DNA of 64,000 bases from JBCBSP01 sp039819095 (lineage in GTDB: Bacteria; Pseudomonadota; Alphaproteobacteria; Caulobacterales; Maricaulaceae): contig JBCBSP010000005.1 of assembly GCA_039819095.1 (NCBI GenBank), positions 62,001-126,000 of the forward strand. The letters are read 5' to 3'. The number at the start of each line of letters is the position of its first letter. Position 1 is the stretch's first letter. Positions 25,888-33,699 of this stretch are shown in pieces. Under the pieces are notes generated by a model. That model had not been told where the DNA came from, did not search any database, and was given only the letters and a program-made list of their open reading frames with translations. Made by a program: the position numbers and the translations under genes.

Positions 25888-26508
25888 ATGACGCAGAGCG
25901 CCCCGAAACCCGCCAAAGCCCCCAAGAGCCTGAGCGAAGAGCGGGTCATCACGGCTGCGCGCAAACTGTTCATGGAACGCGGATTTTCAGCGGTGTCGGG
26001 CGATTTGCTGTGCCGCGAGGCTCGGGTCTCAAAGACCAGCCTCTATAAGTACTTCGGCGACATGAATGGTGTGCTGCAGGCCGTCCTGGTCGAAGAAGGC
26101 GACCTGTATCAGCTCGACATCAACACGGAGCCGGAAAACGAAGCGGCATTCTGGGACACACTGATCGGGTACGGCACCAATCTGTTGAAGCTGCTCAATG
26201 AGCCCTTCTGCCTGAACATGGATCGCACGTTCCACGAGGAGGCCCGCGCCAACCCCGAGCTGGTGCGCCTGTTCTATGACAACGCCTATGGGCGCGGCCA
26301 TCGCGACATCGCCGCGCTTCTGGAGCACGGCAAAGCACAGAATTTCTTCCATACAGATCTTCCAGCGACCGATCTCGCGGACAACCTGATCAGCATGTGG
26401 GAAGGCTTGCGCTATATCCGTGCGCGCCTCGGTCTCACGGACAAGCCTTTCGAAGACCCCGAAAAATGGGCGGCTCAGTGCGTCGGAACCTTGTTAAGAC
26501 GACGATAA
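25888..26508 (+). CDS. TetR-family transcriptional regulator
   Basis: 206 residues. The N-terminal helix-turn-helix is clear: VITAARKLFMERGFSAVSGDLLCREARVSKTSLYKYFGD (residues about 20-60 in family terms, ending in the SLYKYFGDMNGV recognition region). The C-terminal all-helical ligand domain resembles the AefR-like group (FHEEARANPELVRLFYDNAYGR). It is divergent from the RND exporter operon and is its most likely repressor, lifted by the exporter substrate or a related hydrophobic compound. Confidence 0.9.
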   Translation: MTQSAPKPAKAPKSLSEERVITAARKLFMERGFSAVSGDLLCREARVSKTSLYKYFGDMNGVLQAVLVEEGDLYQLDINTEPENEAAFWDTLIGYGTNLLKLLNEPFCLNMDRTFHEEARANPELVRLFYDNAYGRGHRDIAALLEHGKAQNFFHTDLPATDLADNLISMWEGLRYIRARLGLTDKPFEDPEKWAAQCVGTLLRRR

Positions 26509-26725
26509 AAACAACCTGCCAGCACCAAGTCGATCAGGCCACCAAGCATATATTTTCATTGACTTTTATTCTATTTAAGTGATGATGGTTTGGTGTTCTT
26601 ACACGCTTGCCCGTCGATCAGGTCCTCTTTGAGCCAGAAACAGGTCTCCGGGTCTTTAGCGGCATAAGACCTAATCCTCCCGAGCCTTACTCAGCAAGCT
26701 GTTAGACTAATACGCTTATGGAAAC

Positions 26726-26743
26726 TGGCGGGACCGGAGAAAC
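26726..26743. other. degenerate attachment core (outer end of island A)
   Basis: TGGCGGGACCGGAGAAAC differs at four positions from the 3' end of the tRNA gene at 43721-43738. The flank on its right is homologous to the flank of the better core at 39629, which places this at the left end of a related element. Drift is expected for the copy not under tRNA selection. Confidence 0.55.
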
Positions 26744-26838
26744 ACCCACAAGTAAATAAAAACAATGGGTTATGATAGGCCAGAATTGGGAACGATCCCT
26801 ATGCTTCCCAATAGCTTGTTTTTCGATTGGGAACGATA
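26744..26838 (+). repeat. island left-end repeat, copy 1
   Basis: About 95 bp homologous to 39647-39741. The most conserved part runs from 26795 to 26835 (ATCCCTATGCTTCCCAATAG, then TTGTTTTTCGATTGGGAACG). It contains three ATTGGGAAC units: direct at 26785, inverted at 26805-26812 and direct at 26826. The first two form an inverted repeat. The arrangement resembles arm-type sites bound by a tyrosine recombinase. Confidence 0.65.
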
Positions 26839-27205
26839 TGCGTGTAGGCACTCACACATCATGGTGGCCTCAATGGCTTAATCAAGCAGTAGAGCTAGCC
26901 AGCCATCGATGGGCGTCTCTGCTTTGGTGAGCGGCCTCGAAGATAGTCGATCTCATCAGAGGTCATTACGCCCATCGCAGCCGCCTTGCTGTGATCATGA
27001 GTCTCGGGTTTTGGTGTCGCCGCGGAATAGAGAGGTGTTGCTCCGTGCATGCGGGATCAACATATGGCGAGCATGACAACCTATAGCGGGCGGCGGGGTC
27101 TGACGGGGCCTTCCACAGGCGTTTTCGGTGAGCCCCTCTCGGAGACCGGAGAGCTTCGCAGCGCCGATCAAAACGGAATTGCGAAACTTATACGACCCGC
27201 AAAAC

Positions 27206-27778
27206 CTAGCCCCCCTCCGAAGCCATAGCTTGCATCATGATTGCGTTCGCCCCGGACTCATCGAGTTTCTGGCTCATGAGCGCCATCATTCCACAGCGTG
27301 AATTTATGGCGGTGATTTCGGACAGTTCCATATCCATGGCATCGAAGGCCTCGTTGGTGAGAGTCTGGAACTGTTCATCGTTTTCCAGCGTCATGAAGGA
27401 CAAGTTCGGCGATGTTTCGATGTATTGAGACAGGCGTAGATTCACCTCGATGGCCTCCTCAAGAACGTCGCCATTTCCCGAGTTACGATATTCCCGGGCC
27501 ACGCAGCGGAAAACCTCGCGGTCCTCATCATCAAAGCTGATCGGTTGCATAGGGTCAGCCCCATCGGGCGCCAAACGCGCGTAGAGCAGCATTTGCGTCT
27601 GCAAACTGCGCTCGGCCACCTGCACAAAGCGAGACTCCAGATTGCCGCGCAGCACTGGCGCACCGGTCGATTGTGACGAGGCTTGTGCAGAGGCTTCGCC
27701 AACAGCGCTCTGATCTTCTGCGTTGGAGCAGCCAACGAAAAGCATGGCCGCGGCGGCGGACAGAAGGAAGTGTTTCAT
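27206..27778 (-). CDS. putative lipoprotein, island A
   Basis: 190 residues. The signal peptide ends in a lipobox-like FVGC (MLFVGCSN), then a Ser/Ala/Gln-rich linker. The mature domain is helical and acidic, with two cysteines (FRCVARE and NSRCGMM) that could pair. No family recognised. Last gene of a minus-strand run of three exported proteins (28554, 27811, 27206) with gaps or overlaps under 35 bp. Confidence 0.65.
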   Translation of the reverse strand: MKHFLLSAAAAMLFVGCSNAEDQSAVGEASAQASSQSTGAPVLRGNLESRFVQVAERSLQTQMLLYARLAPDGADPMQPISFDDEDREVFRCVAREYRNSGNGDVLEEAIEVNLRLSQYIETSPNLSFMTLENDEQFQTLTNEAFDAMDMELSEITAINSRCGMMALMSQKLDESGANAIMMQAMASEGG

Positions 27779-27810
27779 GGGTACGGCCTTTCTTGAAGCT
27801 AGCGTTCGGT

Positions 27811-28563
27811 TCAGAGCGGTGAGATTGTGAGCGTTGCGGGGTCCACGCCGTCAGCAATCAGGCCGCCTTCGATCGCGCAGCGCACGATCGTGTCGAAAAC
27901 CTCGTTCAGCCCCTCGCCGGTGCCGTCCATCTGGACGTAGTACGGGCCAAGGAGGGCTGACTGTCCGAACCGGCCAACAGGATAGTTGTAGGGTCCAGGC
28001 GCAAAGCTGATTTCGCGCAAGACCGGCTCGAGCAGGGAGGTTTGCAGCGCCTCCGTCACCGCCGTACCAGACGAAATGTAGATCGACATATTTTCACGCG
28101 AGGCGGCATATTCGGCTGTGCCGGGCTCCAGCGTTTCGTCGACATAGGTGTAGGTGATCCGGGCGTTATCGGCATCAATGGGCCACTCCCCCAGCGGGGT
28201 GTCGTTCAACAGGCCCCATCCCTCAAGCGGCGGCGGGATGAGCGAAGCGGCGTCCCTACAGGGCCCGTATTCCCAAGTGATCTGTTCAATCTCAGCATCT
28301 GGCCGCTGGCCGGTTTCCGCATCAACAGGTGTTGCATCACGGCGACGCGCAGCCTCCAGCTGGGCCTCGCCTGCATTGGTGACGCTTGACGGCGCCGACG
28401 GTTCAGAGCGTGGCGCCGGTTCTGACAAGGAGGACGCGTTTGCGCCGTCGGACGTTCCGCTATCATTACTCTGATTGTCATCCTCCGGCCCGCACGCGGT
28501 TATGATCAGCGCGGCGGATGCAATGACGCCCAACGCGCGAAAACTATAGTGGGTCAAAGACAT
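27811..28563 (-). CDS. putative lipoprotein, island A
   Basis: About 250 residues from ATG 28563, which follows GAGGAGGAG and overlaps the end of the upstream gene by 10 bases. The longer frame to 28629 lies in that gene. Lipobox ITAC (LIITACGPEDD), then a low-complexity Ser/Pro/Glu linker to about residue 90. The C-terminal domain has RITYTYVDETLEPGTAEYA and two cysteines (YGPCRDA, IVRCAIEGG). No family recognised. Probably outer-membrane anchored. Confidence 0.68.
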   Translation of the reverse strand: MSLTHYSFRALGVIASAALIITACGPEDDNQSNDSGTSDGANASSLSEPAPRSEPSAPSSVTNAGEAQLEAARRRDATPVDAETGQRPDAEIEQITWEYGPCRDAASLIPPPLEGWGLLNDTPLGEWPIDADNARITYTYVDETLEPGTAEYAASRENMSIYISSGTAVTEALQTSLLEPVLREISFAPGPYNYPVGRFGQSALLGPYYVQMDGTGEGLNEVFDTIVRCAIEGGLIADGVDPATLTISPL

Positions 28564-29027
28564 AAACTGGTCTCCTCCTCGCGGCCGCGCGCACAGATGG
28601 AGCGCTCCCCGACGGCTTCGATCTCCCAACCGGGAAACTCAACATCGCTGTTCCAGCGATAAATCGTGCGGTAGATGACGGCGGAGATCGCGTCATCGAA
28701 AGCGGCGTGGCCGTAATCAATCACCACATCCTGAATGCCGATATGGCAGAAGGCTTTGTGGAGGGGTGGTTCAAGGTCACCGCGGATCATCTTGGCGAGG
28801 AAAGACAGGTCCACCGGCTCCGACGCCTGCACCAAGCTGCTGGTTGGGGCGTCAATAAACGTCATGGGATCCAGCGGCTCGAAGCCGGGTTGCAGGTCCA
28901 ACGTCTCGCCCTGACAAAGTTGTCCCGCGACCAAGGCCCCGTGTTGGCTTTCGCCCTCATCGGCGCTTGCCGTCGTACCGAGTGCAGCGGTTAAGCCTGC
29001 TGTCGCAACCGTGATCGCGCCGCACAT
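28554..29027 (-). CDS. exported hypothetical protein, island A
   Basis: 157 residues. The signal-like N-terminus (ITVATAGLTAALGTTASA) predicts export. Four cysteines after cleavage (GQLCQGE, KAFCHIG, RSICARG, TSLCL) suggest disulfides. No family recognised. It heads the operon 28554-27811-27206 and has the 20-bp island palindrome (29083-29102) 55 bp before its start codon. Confidence 0.65.
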   Translation of the reverse strand: MCGAITVATAGLTAALGTTASADEGESQHGALVAGQLCQGETLDLQPGFEPLDPMTFIDAPTSSLVQASEPVDLSFLAKMIRGDLEPPLHKAFCHIGIQDVVIDYGHAAFDDAISAVIYRTIYRWNSDVEFPGWEIEAVGERSICARGREEETSLCL

Positions 29028-29082
29028 TGCACTGAGCTCCCTAGGACATTTAGAGGCAGCTTATTGGGGCGTTCAGACCGGC

Positions 29083-29102
29083 TCATGCGTCAGATGACGT
29101 AG
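29083..29102 (-). promoter_or_regulatory. island A shared palindrome, copy B
   Basis: The minus strand reads CTACGTCATCTGACGCATGA. It lies 55 bp before the start codon at 29027. It matches copies at 33115, 38584 and 39411. See the copy at 33115 for the consensus. Confidence 0.6.
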
Positions 29103-29117
29103 TGACATTTTCTAGCT

Positions 29118-31589
29118 CTAAGGCGTCGGGCACTGCATCCAGGCGCGACCGCATGTCAGGCGGCAAGAGCGGTCCTGTGCAGTGGCTGCACCCGTGGATA
29201 TAAGCGATTGCAGGCACGTATTGGCCTCGCAGGAACAGTCACAGGCCTCGGCCGCATCCCGGATCGGACAGCTCTGTAAAACCGGGCGCTCACCGACCGG
29301 GTTGGCTGACGGATTTGATGGTCCGGTTGGGCTTTGGTTCGGCCCCCGCGTGGGTGCTGCGCCACCTGGAGCGCCAAGATTGAATTGCTGACCCATGCGC
29401 TCATTGATCCGATCAATCCGAAACTGGCGTAGAGCCCGGAACTCTTCAGTTTCCACCGCTTCGATTTTGGTCTCGGATCGCCGCGTCGGCGGGAAAGCGA
29501 GCGTCGCTTCGCTGCGTGCACTGACGCGCTCGGCGGCTTCACACAGATCACCATTGGTTTGCTGGAGAAGCTGCACATACTGGTCTTGCGGCACCATGCA
29601 GAAGCCGTCTTCAGCGATGAAATGCAAGGTATCGGGCGTGTTTTCGATTATCTCGATGCTGCTTTCAGCGTCGGGATCGGGGATTCCGATATACCCCTCC
29701 TTGGAGACCACAGCGGCGAACTCCGTTGTGCGACCGGTAAACCCCGACGTGAGAATACTCGGATCGGTCAGCACGAAGCCAACGCTGTCTCCGGCCTCGT
29801 CGACGAACTGCAACAGGCTGTCCGCACCGGCCATCATCTGCTCAATCAGGCCCCCATCAACCGGCGTTGCTGTGCCATCCAGAATGCTGTTCTGATCTGT
29901 GGCTGTGCCTGAAAGGCCTGCAGAGATCGGCGCCAAGCCGATCTTGGAGCCGTGATTCAGGCTCGCCGTGGCCATATCAATGAGCTCGAACTCACCCGAT
30001 GATCCCATATCAGCCAGATCGCCGGGGTCTCCGATCACCGTGTCCGCTGAAAACGTCAGCTCAACATCAACCGCCGGGAAAGCTGGCGAACCCGCATGCT
30101 GCCCGCGATCAGGCACATAGGAGACCAGCATGAGGAACCATTGCTGCTCATCGGGCGCGCGTTCCTCCAGGGCGAAACTATAGTAGCGCTGGAGCGACTG
30201 GTCGGCGTCCGTACCTTGTGTGGACGGCGTAAGAATGCACGAGCGGCCATTTCCATCCTCGTCAACATTGGTGTAGCACGCTGATACAAGGCCGGTTTCA
30301 ACGGGCCCTTTACCGAACCCTGCGCCAGACACAAACACGCGATTGATGCGCTCATCGCCAACCGGAGCGCCGCTCAGCTGAGTGCGCAGATGAACCTTCC
30401 CATTCCAGGCGGCGTGCTCGGCTCTGGCCTGCAGTCTGACACAGCGCGCGGCGTAGGGTTCCACTGTGAGTGTCCGCGTCCCTGTCGGGCTCACCTCACT
30501 GATGATGACATCCTCGCAGCCGCCGAAATTATCCTCCAGCCACCGCTCCGAGGTCAGCACGCTATCATATTGCTCATAGAGGTATCCCAAGCTTGCCTGA
30601 TCAGCCACAAAGGCCGGAAAAGCGTGCTCCAGCCCGCGCATATCGCCATCCTGGCTGTCGATGAAGGCATCGATGGCGCTCATCGGGTCGTCAGACGTCG
30701 CAGCACGGGTCAGGAGCGGGTCAAGCGTCGCCCATCGATCCGTTACGTGGCGCTCCATCACAAACCGTATAAATGCCCCGCTAGTCGTCTCCGTTTGCAA
30801 CAAGCCGTTCGCGTCATCGGGTTGCGATAAGCGCTGGTGATACGCGCCCTGAAGGAAAGGCAGTCGCTGCTCGATGTTTTCATAGTCGTCATAAAACGTA
30901 TGGCCGTTAGCGCGGGCGGCAGCGATGGTCAGCGCATCATAGGCCGCAGTGTGAAGCCAATTTGGCCCCAGCTCCTCATTTCCGGACGCGGCCCTTCGCC
31001 CGTAATCCCAGAGCTCAGCCAGCGTAAATCCAGCGCCGAGGATCACTCTCCGGTCGTCCCTGGGTCCATTTCCAGGCGCTGTTACGTTGGCGAACAGGTA
31101 GGCCCGCGTCAGGTTTACGCTCTGCTGAAAACTAAAAAAGATGGGTCTGAGCTTGCCGTCCAGCGGATCGGAATCGAGGTCCTGCGCCTCCTGACAGAAT
31201 ATGGGATAGCCCGCTGGCGCTCTGGGATCGACGGCGTCCAGAGTGATGCTGCCAAAGGGGTAAAGCCCTTGATCGGTGAACCACGCCAAAGCGCTGGAGA
31301 AACCCGTTACCGCCAAAGACTGGTAGCTGGCGGTGAAATCGAGCGCTGTGACTCGCGCTGGCCCGTCCTCGGCACTGCGACACAGGCCGGGTTGGCCAAT
31401 ATAGCGCTCGGCTTGCAGCCAAAACGGTCGTTCATCCACCAGCGCATCCGGGTGGGCGATCACATGGGCGTCAGCCGAAGTCGGATCCACACGCACGGCG
31501 TAGAACGGCTCCTGCGCCTGTCCCACCGCCCCAAGCCCGAGCGCAACCCCGAGAGCCGCGATCCCGACCCGAATAGTGCGCCAACCCAT
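29118..31589 (-). CDS. large exported protein with a Cys-rich C-terminus, island A
   Basis: 823 residues from ATG 31589, coupled to the upstream stop through TAATG. The longer frame to 31661 runs inside that gene. The signal peptide is cleaved near AVGQAQ. The N-terminal ~450 residues look globular and mixed (FTASYQSLAVTGFSSALAW, WLHTAAYDALTIAAARANGH). The middle is beta-rich (VDVELTFSADTVIG). A Pro/Gly/Asn linker at about 745-775 precedes a C-terminal tail with about 12 cysteines (ACDCSCEANTC, SCRLTCGRAWMQC). No family recognised. It is co-transcribed with the four-repeat Cys protein and probably acts with it outside the cytoplasm. Confidence 0.7.
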   Translation of the reverse strand: MGWRTIRVGIAALGVALGLGAVGQAQEPFYAVRVDPTSADAHVIAHPDALVDERPFWLQAERYIGQPGLCRSAEDGPARVTALDFTASYQSLAVTGFSSALAWFTDQGLYPFGSITLDAVDPRAPAGYPIFCQEAQDLDSDPLDGKLRPIFFSFQQSVNLTRAYLFANVTAPGNGPRDDRRVILGAGFTLAELWDYGRRAASGNEELGPNWLHTAAYDALTIAAARANGHTFYDDYENIEQRLPFLQGAYHQRLSQPDDANGLLQTETTSGAFIRFVMERHVTDRWATLDPLLTRAATSDDPMSAIDAFIDSQDGDMRGLEHAFPAFVADQASLGYLYEQYDSVLTSERWLEDNFGGCEDVIISEVSPTGTRTLTVEPYAARCVRLQARAEHAAWNGKVHLRTQLSGAPVGDERINRVFVSGAGFGKGPVETGLVSACYTNVDEDGNGRSCILTPSTQGTDADQSLQRYYSFALEERAPDEQQWFLMLVSYVPDRGQHAGSPAFPAVDVELTFSADTVIGDPGDLADMGSSGEFELIDMATASLNHGSKIGLAPISAGLSGTATDQNSILDGTATPVDGGLIEQMMAGADSLLQFVDEAGDSVGFVLTDPSILTSGFTGRTTEFAAVVSKEGYIGIPDPDAESSIEIIENTPDTLHFIAEDGFCMVPQDQYVQLLQQTNGDLCEAAERVSARSEATLAFPPTRRSETKIEAVETEEFRALRQFRIDRINERMGQQFNLGAPGGAAPTRGPNQSPTGPSNPSANPVGERPVLQSCPIRDAAEACDCSCEANTCLQSLISTGAATAQDRSCRLTCGRAWMQCPTP

Positions 31590-33064
31590 TACCCGCCCCC
31601 ACCGGGCATGCCCGGAATGCCGCCAGGCATGTTCGGCATGGCTGGCATGCCGCCCATGCACTGCATCATGGACTGCCCCATGGCCATGGCTCCGCGCATG
31701 ATGGCAGGGTTGTTCTGGAGCGCTTCTTCGGCCTCGGCTGCCGTCAGGCCGCGCTCAGCTGCGACGGCGGCGAGCGGATCGTCTTCTCCGCGCGCGTCAG
31801 CTTCCCGAATGTCAACGATCAGCTCGAAGTCAGCGGGCGGGAATTGAGCCTCCATGCGATCAACCGCACAGGTGCACATCGCGGTGTCGGCGCCGTCCTC
31901 GATACAGATCTGGATCAGTCGATCACGCGGGGAACCGGTTAGACGTGATGAGGTTTCATCATCAGGCTGGGCCGTGAGCGGGCATGAGTCACCCAAATCT
32001 GCGGTTGAGGCGAAGAGCATCGCAGATTGCTGCATGGCCGCTGGCGGCATCGTTTGCGCAAATGTCATGCGCTCGCTGACCGCTATACCGTCGGACGCAA
32101 AATTCAAAGCCCAGGCCAGCGCCACGTCCGGTGAGCTGGCCTGCACAACCCGCGCCTCAAACTCGCGCATGTAACAGCCGCAATAGGCTTCGCCATTGCC
32201 GGTTTGAGAACAATAGCGCGCCGCAATCTCTCGCGCGTTTGCTACTGGATCTGCATTCGGGTCAAGCGCCGCTGGCGACGACAGGGTTTCACTGGCCAGC
32301 GTCCCGACGCTGCCCGGCTCAAAACCAGCTTCAAGCCGGGTTTCAGCATCATATCCGGGATTATCGTCCGCCCAGGTTTGCGCATAACAGAAATTGTCAT
32401 CGCGCGCCTCAAAGGGTGAATAGGTCGAACGGGCCCGCTCGATCAGGGCGCTGTACTGAACGCCCGACAGGCCCATGCGCGCGCCGCGCTCAGCGTTGAC
32501 CTGATCGCGATCATCGGGATCGACGGTGCGCACGTCGACGAGGAACCCCAGAAGGGCTTCGGTTTCCTGCGCACTGAGACGGTTGTCGCGACGCTCCGTG
32601 GTACAGCTGCACCAGCGCGCATCGCCAAGGGCGTTACTGCACAACTCAACATAGTTTTGCGCCGTCGGCGTTGGCGTCGGCTGCAGCATTGGGGGAATGG
32701 GCGCATCTTCAATCACACACCCCTGCTCATATTCATTGATGCTGCCAGGCGCACCGCCCACACGGTCGAAAGCCTCAGTCAGTGCGATGGCTTGAACTGG
32801 ATCGGCCAGCGCCGCTTCAGAAGCCTCTCGATAGCGGTTCTCCATCCCGAGCATGTGGAGATAGCCCTCGCTAATCATGACTTTGGCGTCTTGTGTCGGA
32901 GCAACTCGGTCAAAGACAGCAATTCGACTCGCAACGCATCCGCAATCGATGTTGGGCCGATCGAGGGACCGGCAGGCTGCCGCGGCGTCCTGCGCCACAG
33001 CAAAAGTCGGGACCAGAACCGCGAGCCCGAGAACAATGAAGAACGGTGCAAGGAAAGCGCGCAT
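31589..33064 (-). CDS. secreted protein with four C-x9-C-x-C repeats, island A
   Basis: About 491 residues from ATG 33064 (signal peptide to AVAQ at residue 25). The longer frame to 33148 crosses the promoter palindrome. Four modules repeat with fixed cysteine spacing: C31/C41/C43, C142/C152/C154, C285/C295/C297 and C387/C397/C399. Each is followed 64-73 residues later by a lone cysteine (C116, C226, C361, C469), so each module has four cysteines and could form two disulfides or a metal site. A Met/Gly/Pro-rich tail (MPAMPNMPGGIPGMPGGGG) ends the chain. First gene of an operon with the 823-residue protein. No named family recognised. Confidence 0.75.
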   Translation of the reverse strand: MRAFLAPFFIVLGLAVLVPTFAVAQDAAAACRSLDRPNIDCGCVASRIAVFDRVAPTQDAKVMISEGYLHMLGMENRYREASEAALADPVQAIALTEAFDRVGGAPGSINEYEQGCVIEDAPIPPMLQPTPTPTAQNYVELCSNALGDARWCSCTTERRDNRLSAQETEALLGFLVDVRTVDPDDRDQVNAERGARMGLSGVQYSALIERARSTYSPFEARDDNFCYAQTWADDNPGYDAETRLEAGFEPGSVGTLASETLSSPAALDPNADPVANAREIAARYCSQTGNGEAYCGCYMREFEARVVQASSPDVALAWALNFASDGIAVSERMTFAQTMPPAAMQQSAMLFASTADLGDSCPLTAQPDDETSSRLTGSPRDRLIQICIEDGADTAMCTCAVDRMEAQFPPADFELIVDIREADARGEDDPLAAVAAERGLTAAEAEEALQNNPAIMRGAMAMGQSMMQCMGGMPAMPNMPGGIPGMPGGGG

Positions 33065-33114
33065 ATCGAAAACCTCAGAGCTTTTCGATACCCTAAAAAG
33101 CGCGCGAAAACCCC

Positions 33115-33134
33115 GCATGCGTCGTTTGACGCAT
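33115..33134. promoter_or_regulatory. island A shared palindrome, copy A
   Basis: GCATGCGTCGTTTGACGCAT. Within it CATGCGTC-GTTT-GACGCATG is a perfect 20-bp inverted repeat shifted by one base. It lies 50 bp before the start at 33064 and 55 bp before the divergent ECF sigma gene at 33190. With the copies at 29083, 38584 and 39411 the minus-strand consensus is nTRCRTCAWMYGRCGYATGA. Constant spacing to start codons suggests it overlaps the -35 region. Candidate binders are the LuxR-type protein at 36265 or, as a promoter element, the ECF sigma factor. Confidence 0.6.
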
Positions 33135-33155
33135 GTCCGGATTAACATGGGAATT

Positions 33156-33188
33156 GATCAACGGCCCGCATCTGCTAAACGGTTGATC
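33156..33188 (+). promoter_or_regulatory. hairpin directly before the ECF sigma start codon
   Basis: GATCAAC (33156-33162) and GTTGATC (33182-33188) form a perfect 7-bp inverted repeat around a 19-base loop, ending one base before the ATG at 33190. No good Shine-Dalgarno sequence is visible there. If the leader RNA includes both arms, the stem would occupy the translation-initiation region. Confidence 0.35.
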
Positions 33189-33189
33189 T

Positions 33190-33699
33190 ATGAACAGGTC
33201 TGCGCTTGACGAGATTTACCCTGAGATGAAAGCCATAGCGCAGGCGCACCTGCGCAATTGGAACCGGGATGCGCTGATTGACACAACGGTCATCGTCCAT
33301 GACGCCTATCTGCGCCTGAACGGCTCACACAGTCTGACCGATATGGACCGCGCGCATGCGCTGCGCCTGATTTCACGAACCATCCGACACGTTCTGGTGG
33401 ACAAAGCCCGAGAGGCTCGCGCAGATAAGCGCGGCGGCGGCGAGAGAGCCGTCACCCTGCCCACACAGCTCTTGGGCGAAGACGGGCGCGACCATCTGGA
33501 TTTGCTTGTGATCGAGGATTTGATCACCCGCCTGAGCGAAGTGGATGACCGCCTCGAGGCGGTGGTGGAATGTCGTTTCTTCGGGGGTATGACGGTGTCA
33601 GAAACCGCCAAGGCGATGGACATCTCAGAGCGCACGGTTGAACGGCTCTGGACCCGTGTGCGCGCCTATTTGATCGTGGCCATGCAAACCAATGCCTGA
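33190..33699 (+). CDS. ECF-type RNA polymerase sigma factor of the kinase-linked (ECF43/TIGR02999-like) group
   Basis: 169 residues with sigma region 2 (about 5-75) and region 4 (about 110-165: VVECRFFGGMTVSETAKAMDISERTVERLW). It resembles the TIGR02999 group often found beside Ser/Thr kinases. In region 2.2 the usual acidic DAED patch is replaced by D31-T32-T33-V34, just before IVHDAYLRL. In the kinase-activated sigma EcfP of Vibrio such a threonine is phosphorylated to restore the missing charge. The gene is convergent with and abuts a Ser/Thr kinase gene (stops at 33699 and 33700). The leader has a weak ribosome-binding site and a GATCAAC/GTTGATC hairpin. Confidence 0.85.
   Translation: MNRSALDEIYPEMKAIAQAHLRNWNRDALIDTTVIVHDAYLRLNGSHSLTDMDRAHALRLISRTIRHVLVDKAREARADKRGGGERAVTLPTQLLGEDGRDHLDLLVIEDLITRLSEVDDRLEAVVECRFFGGMTVSETAKAMDISERTVERLWTRVRAYLIVAMQTNA

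Larger units (their letters stand above)
26509..27205. other. 697-bp intergenic region containing the left boundary of island A
   Basis: No convincing gene on either strand. From 26726 it holds a degenerate copy of the tRNA-derived attachment core and then the repeated island left end (to 26838). The stretch 26840-27200 is ordinary GC-rich sequence in which I find only short frames without ribosome-binding sites. Confidence 0.6.

Noticed and set aside
30390..31847. Plus-strand frames across the 29118-31589 gene
   Set aside because: Shadow frames opposite a gene with a signal peptide, coupling to its neighbour and conserved cysteine pattern.
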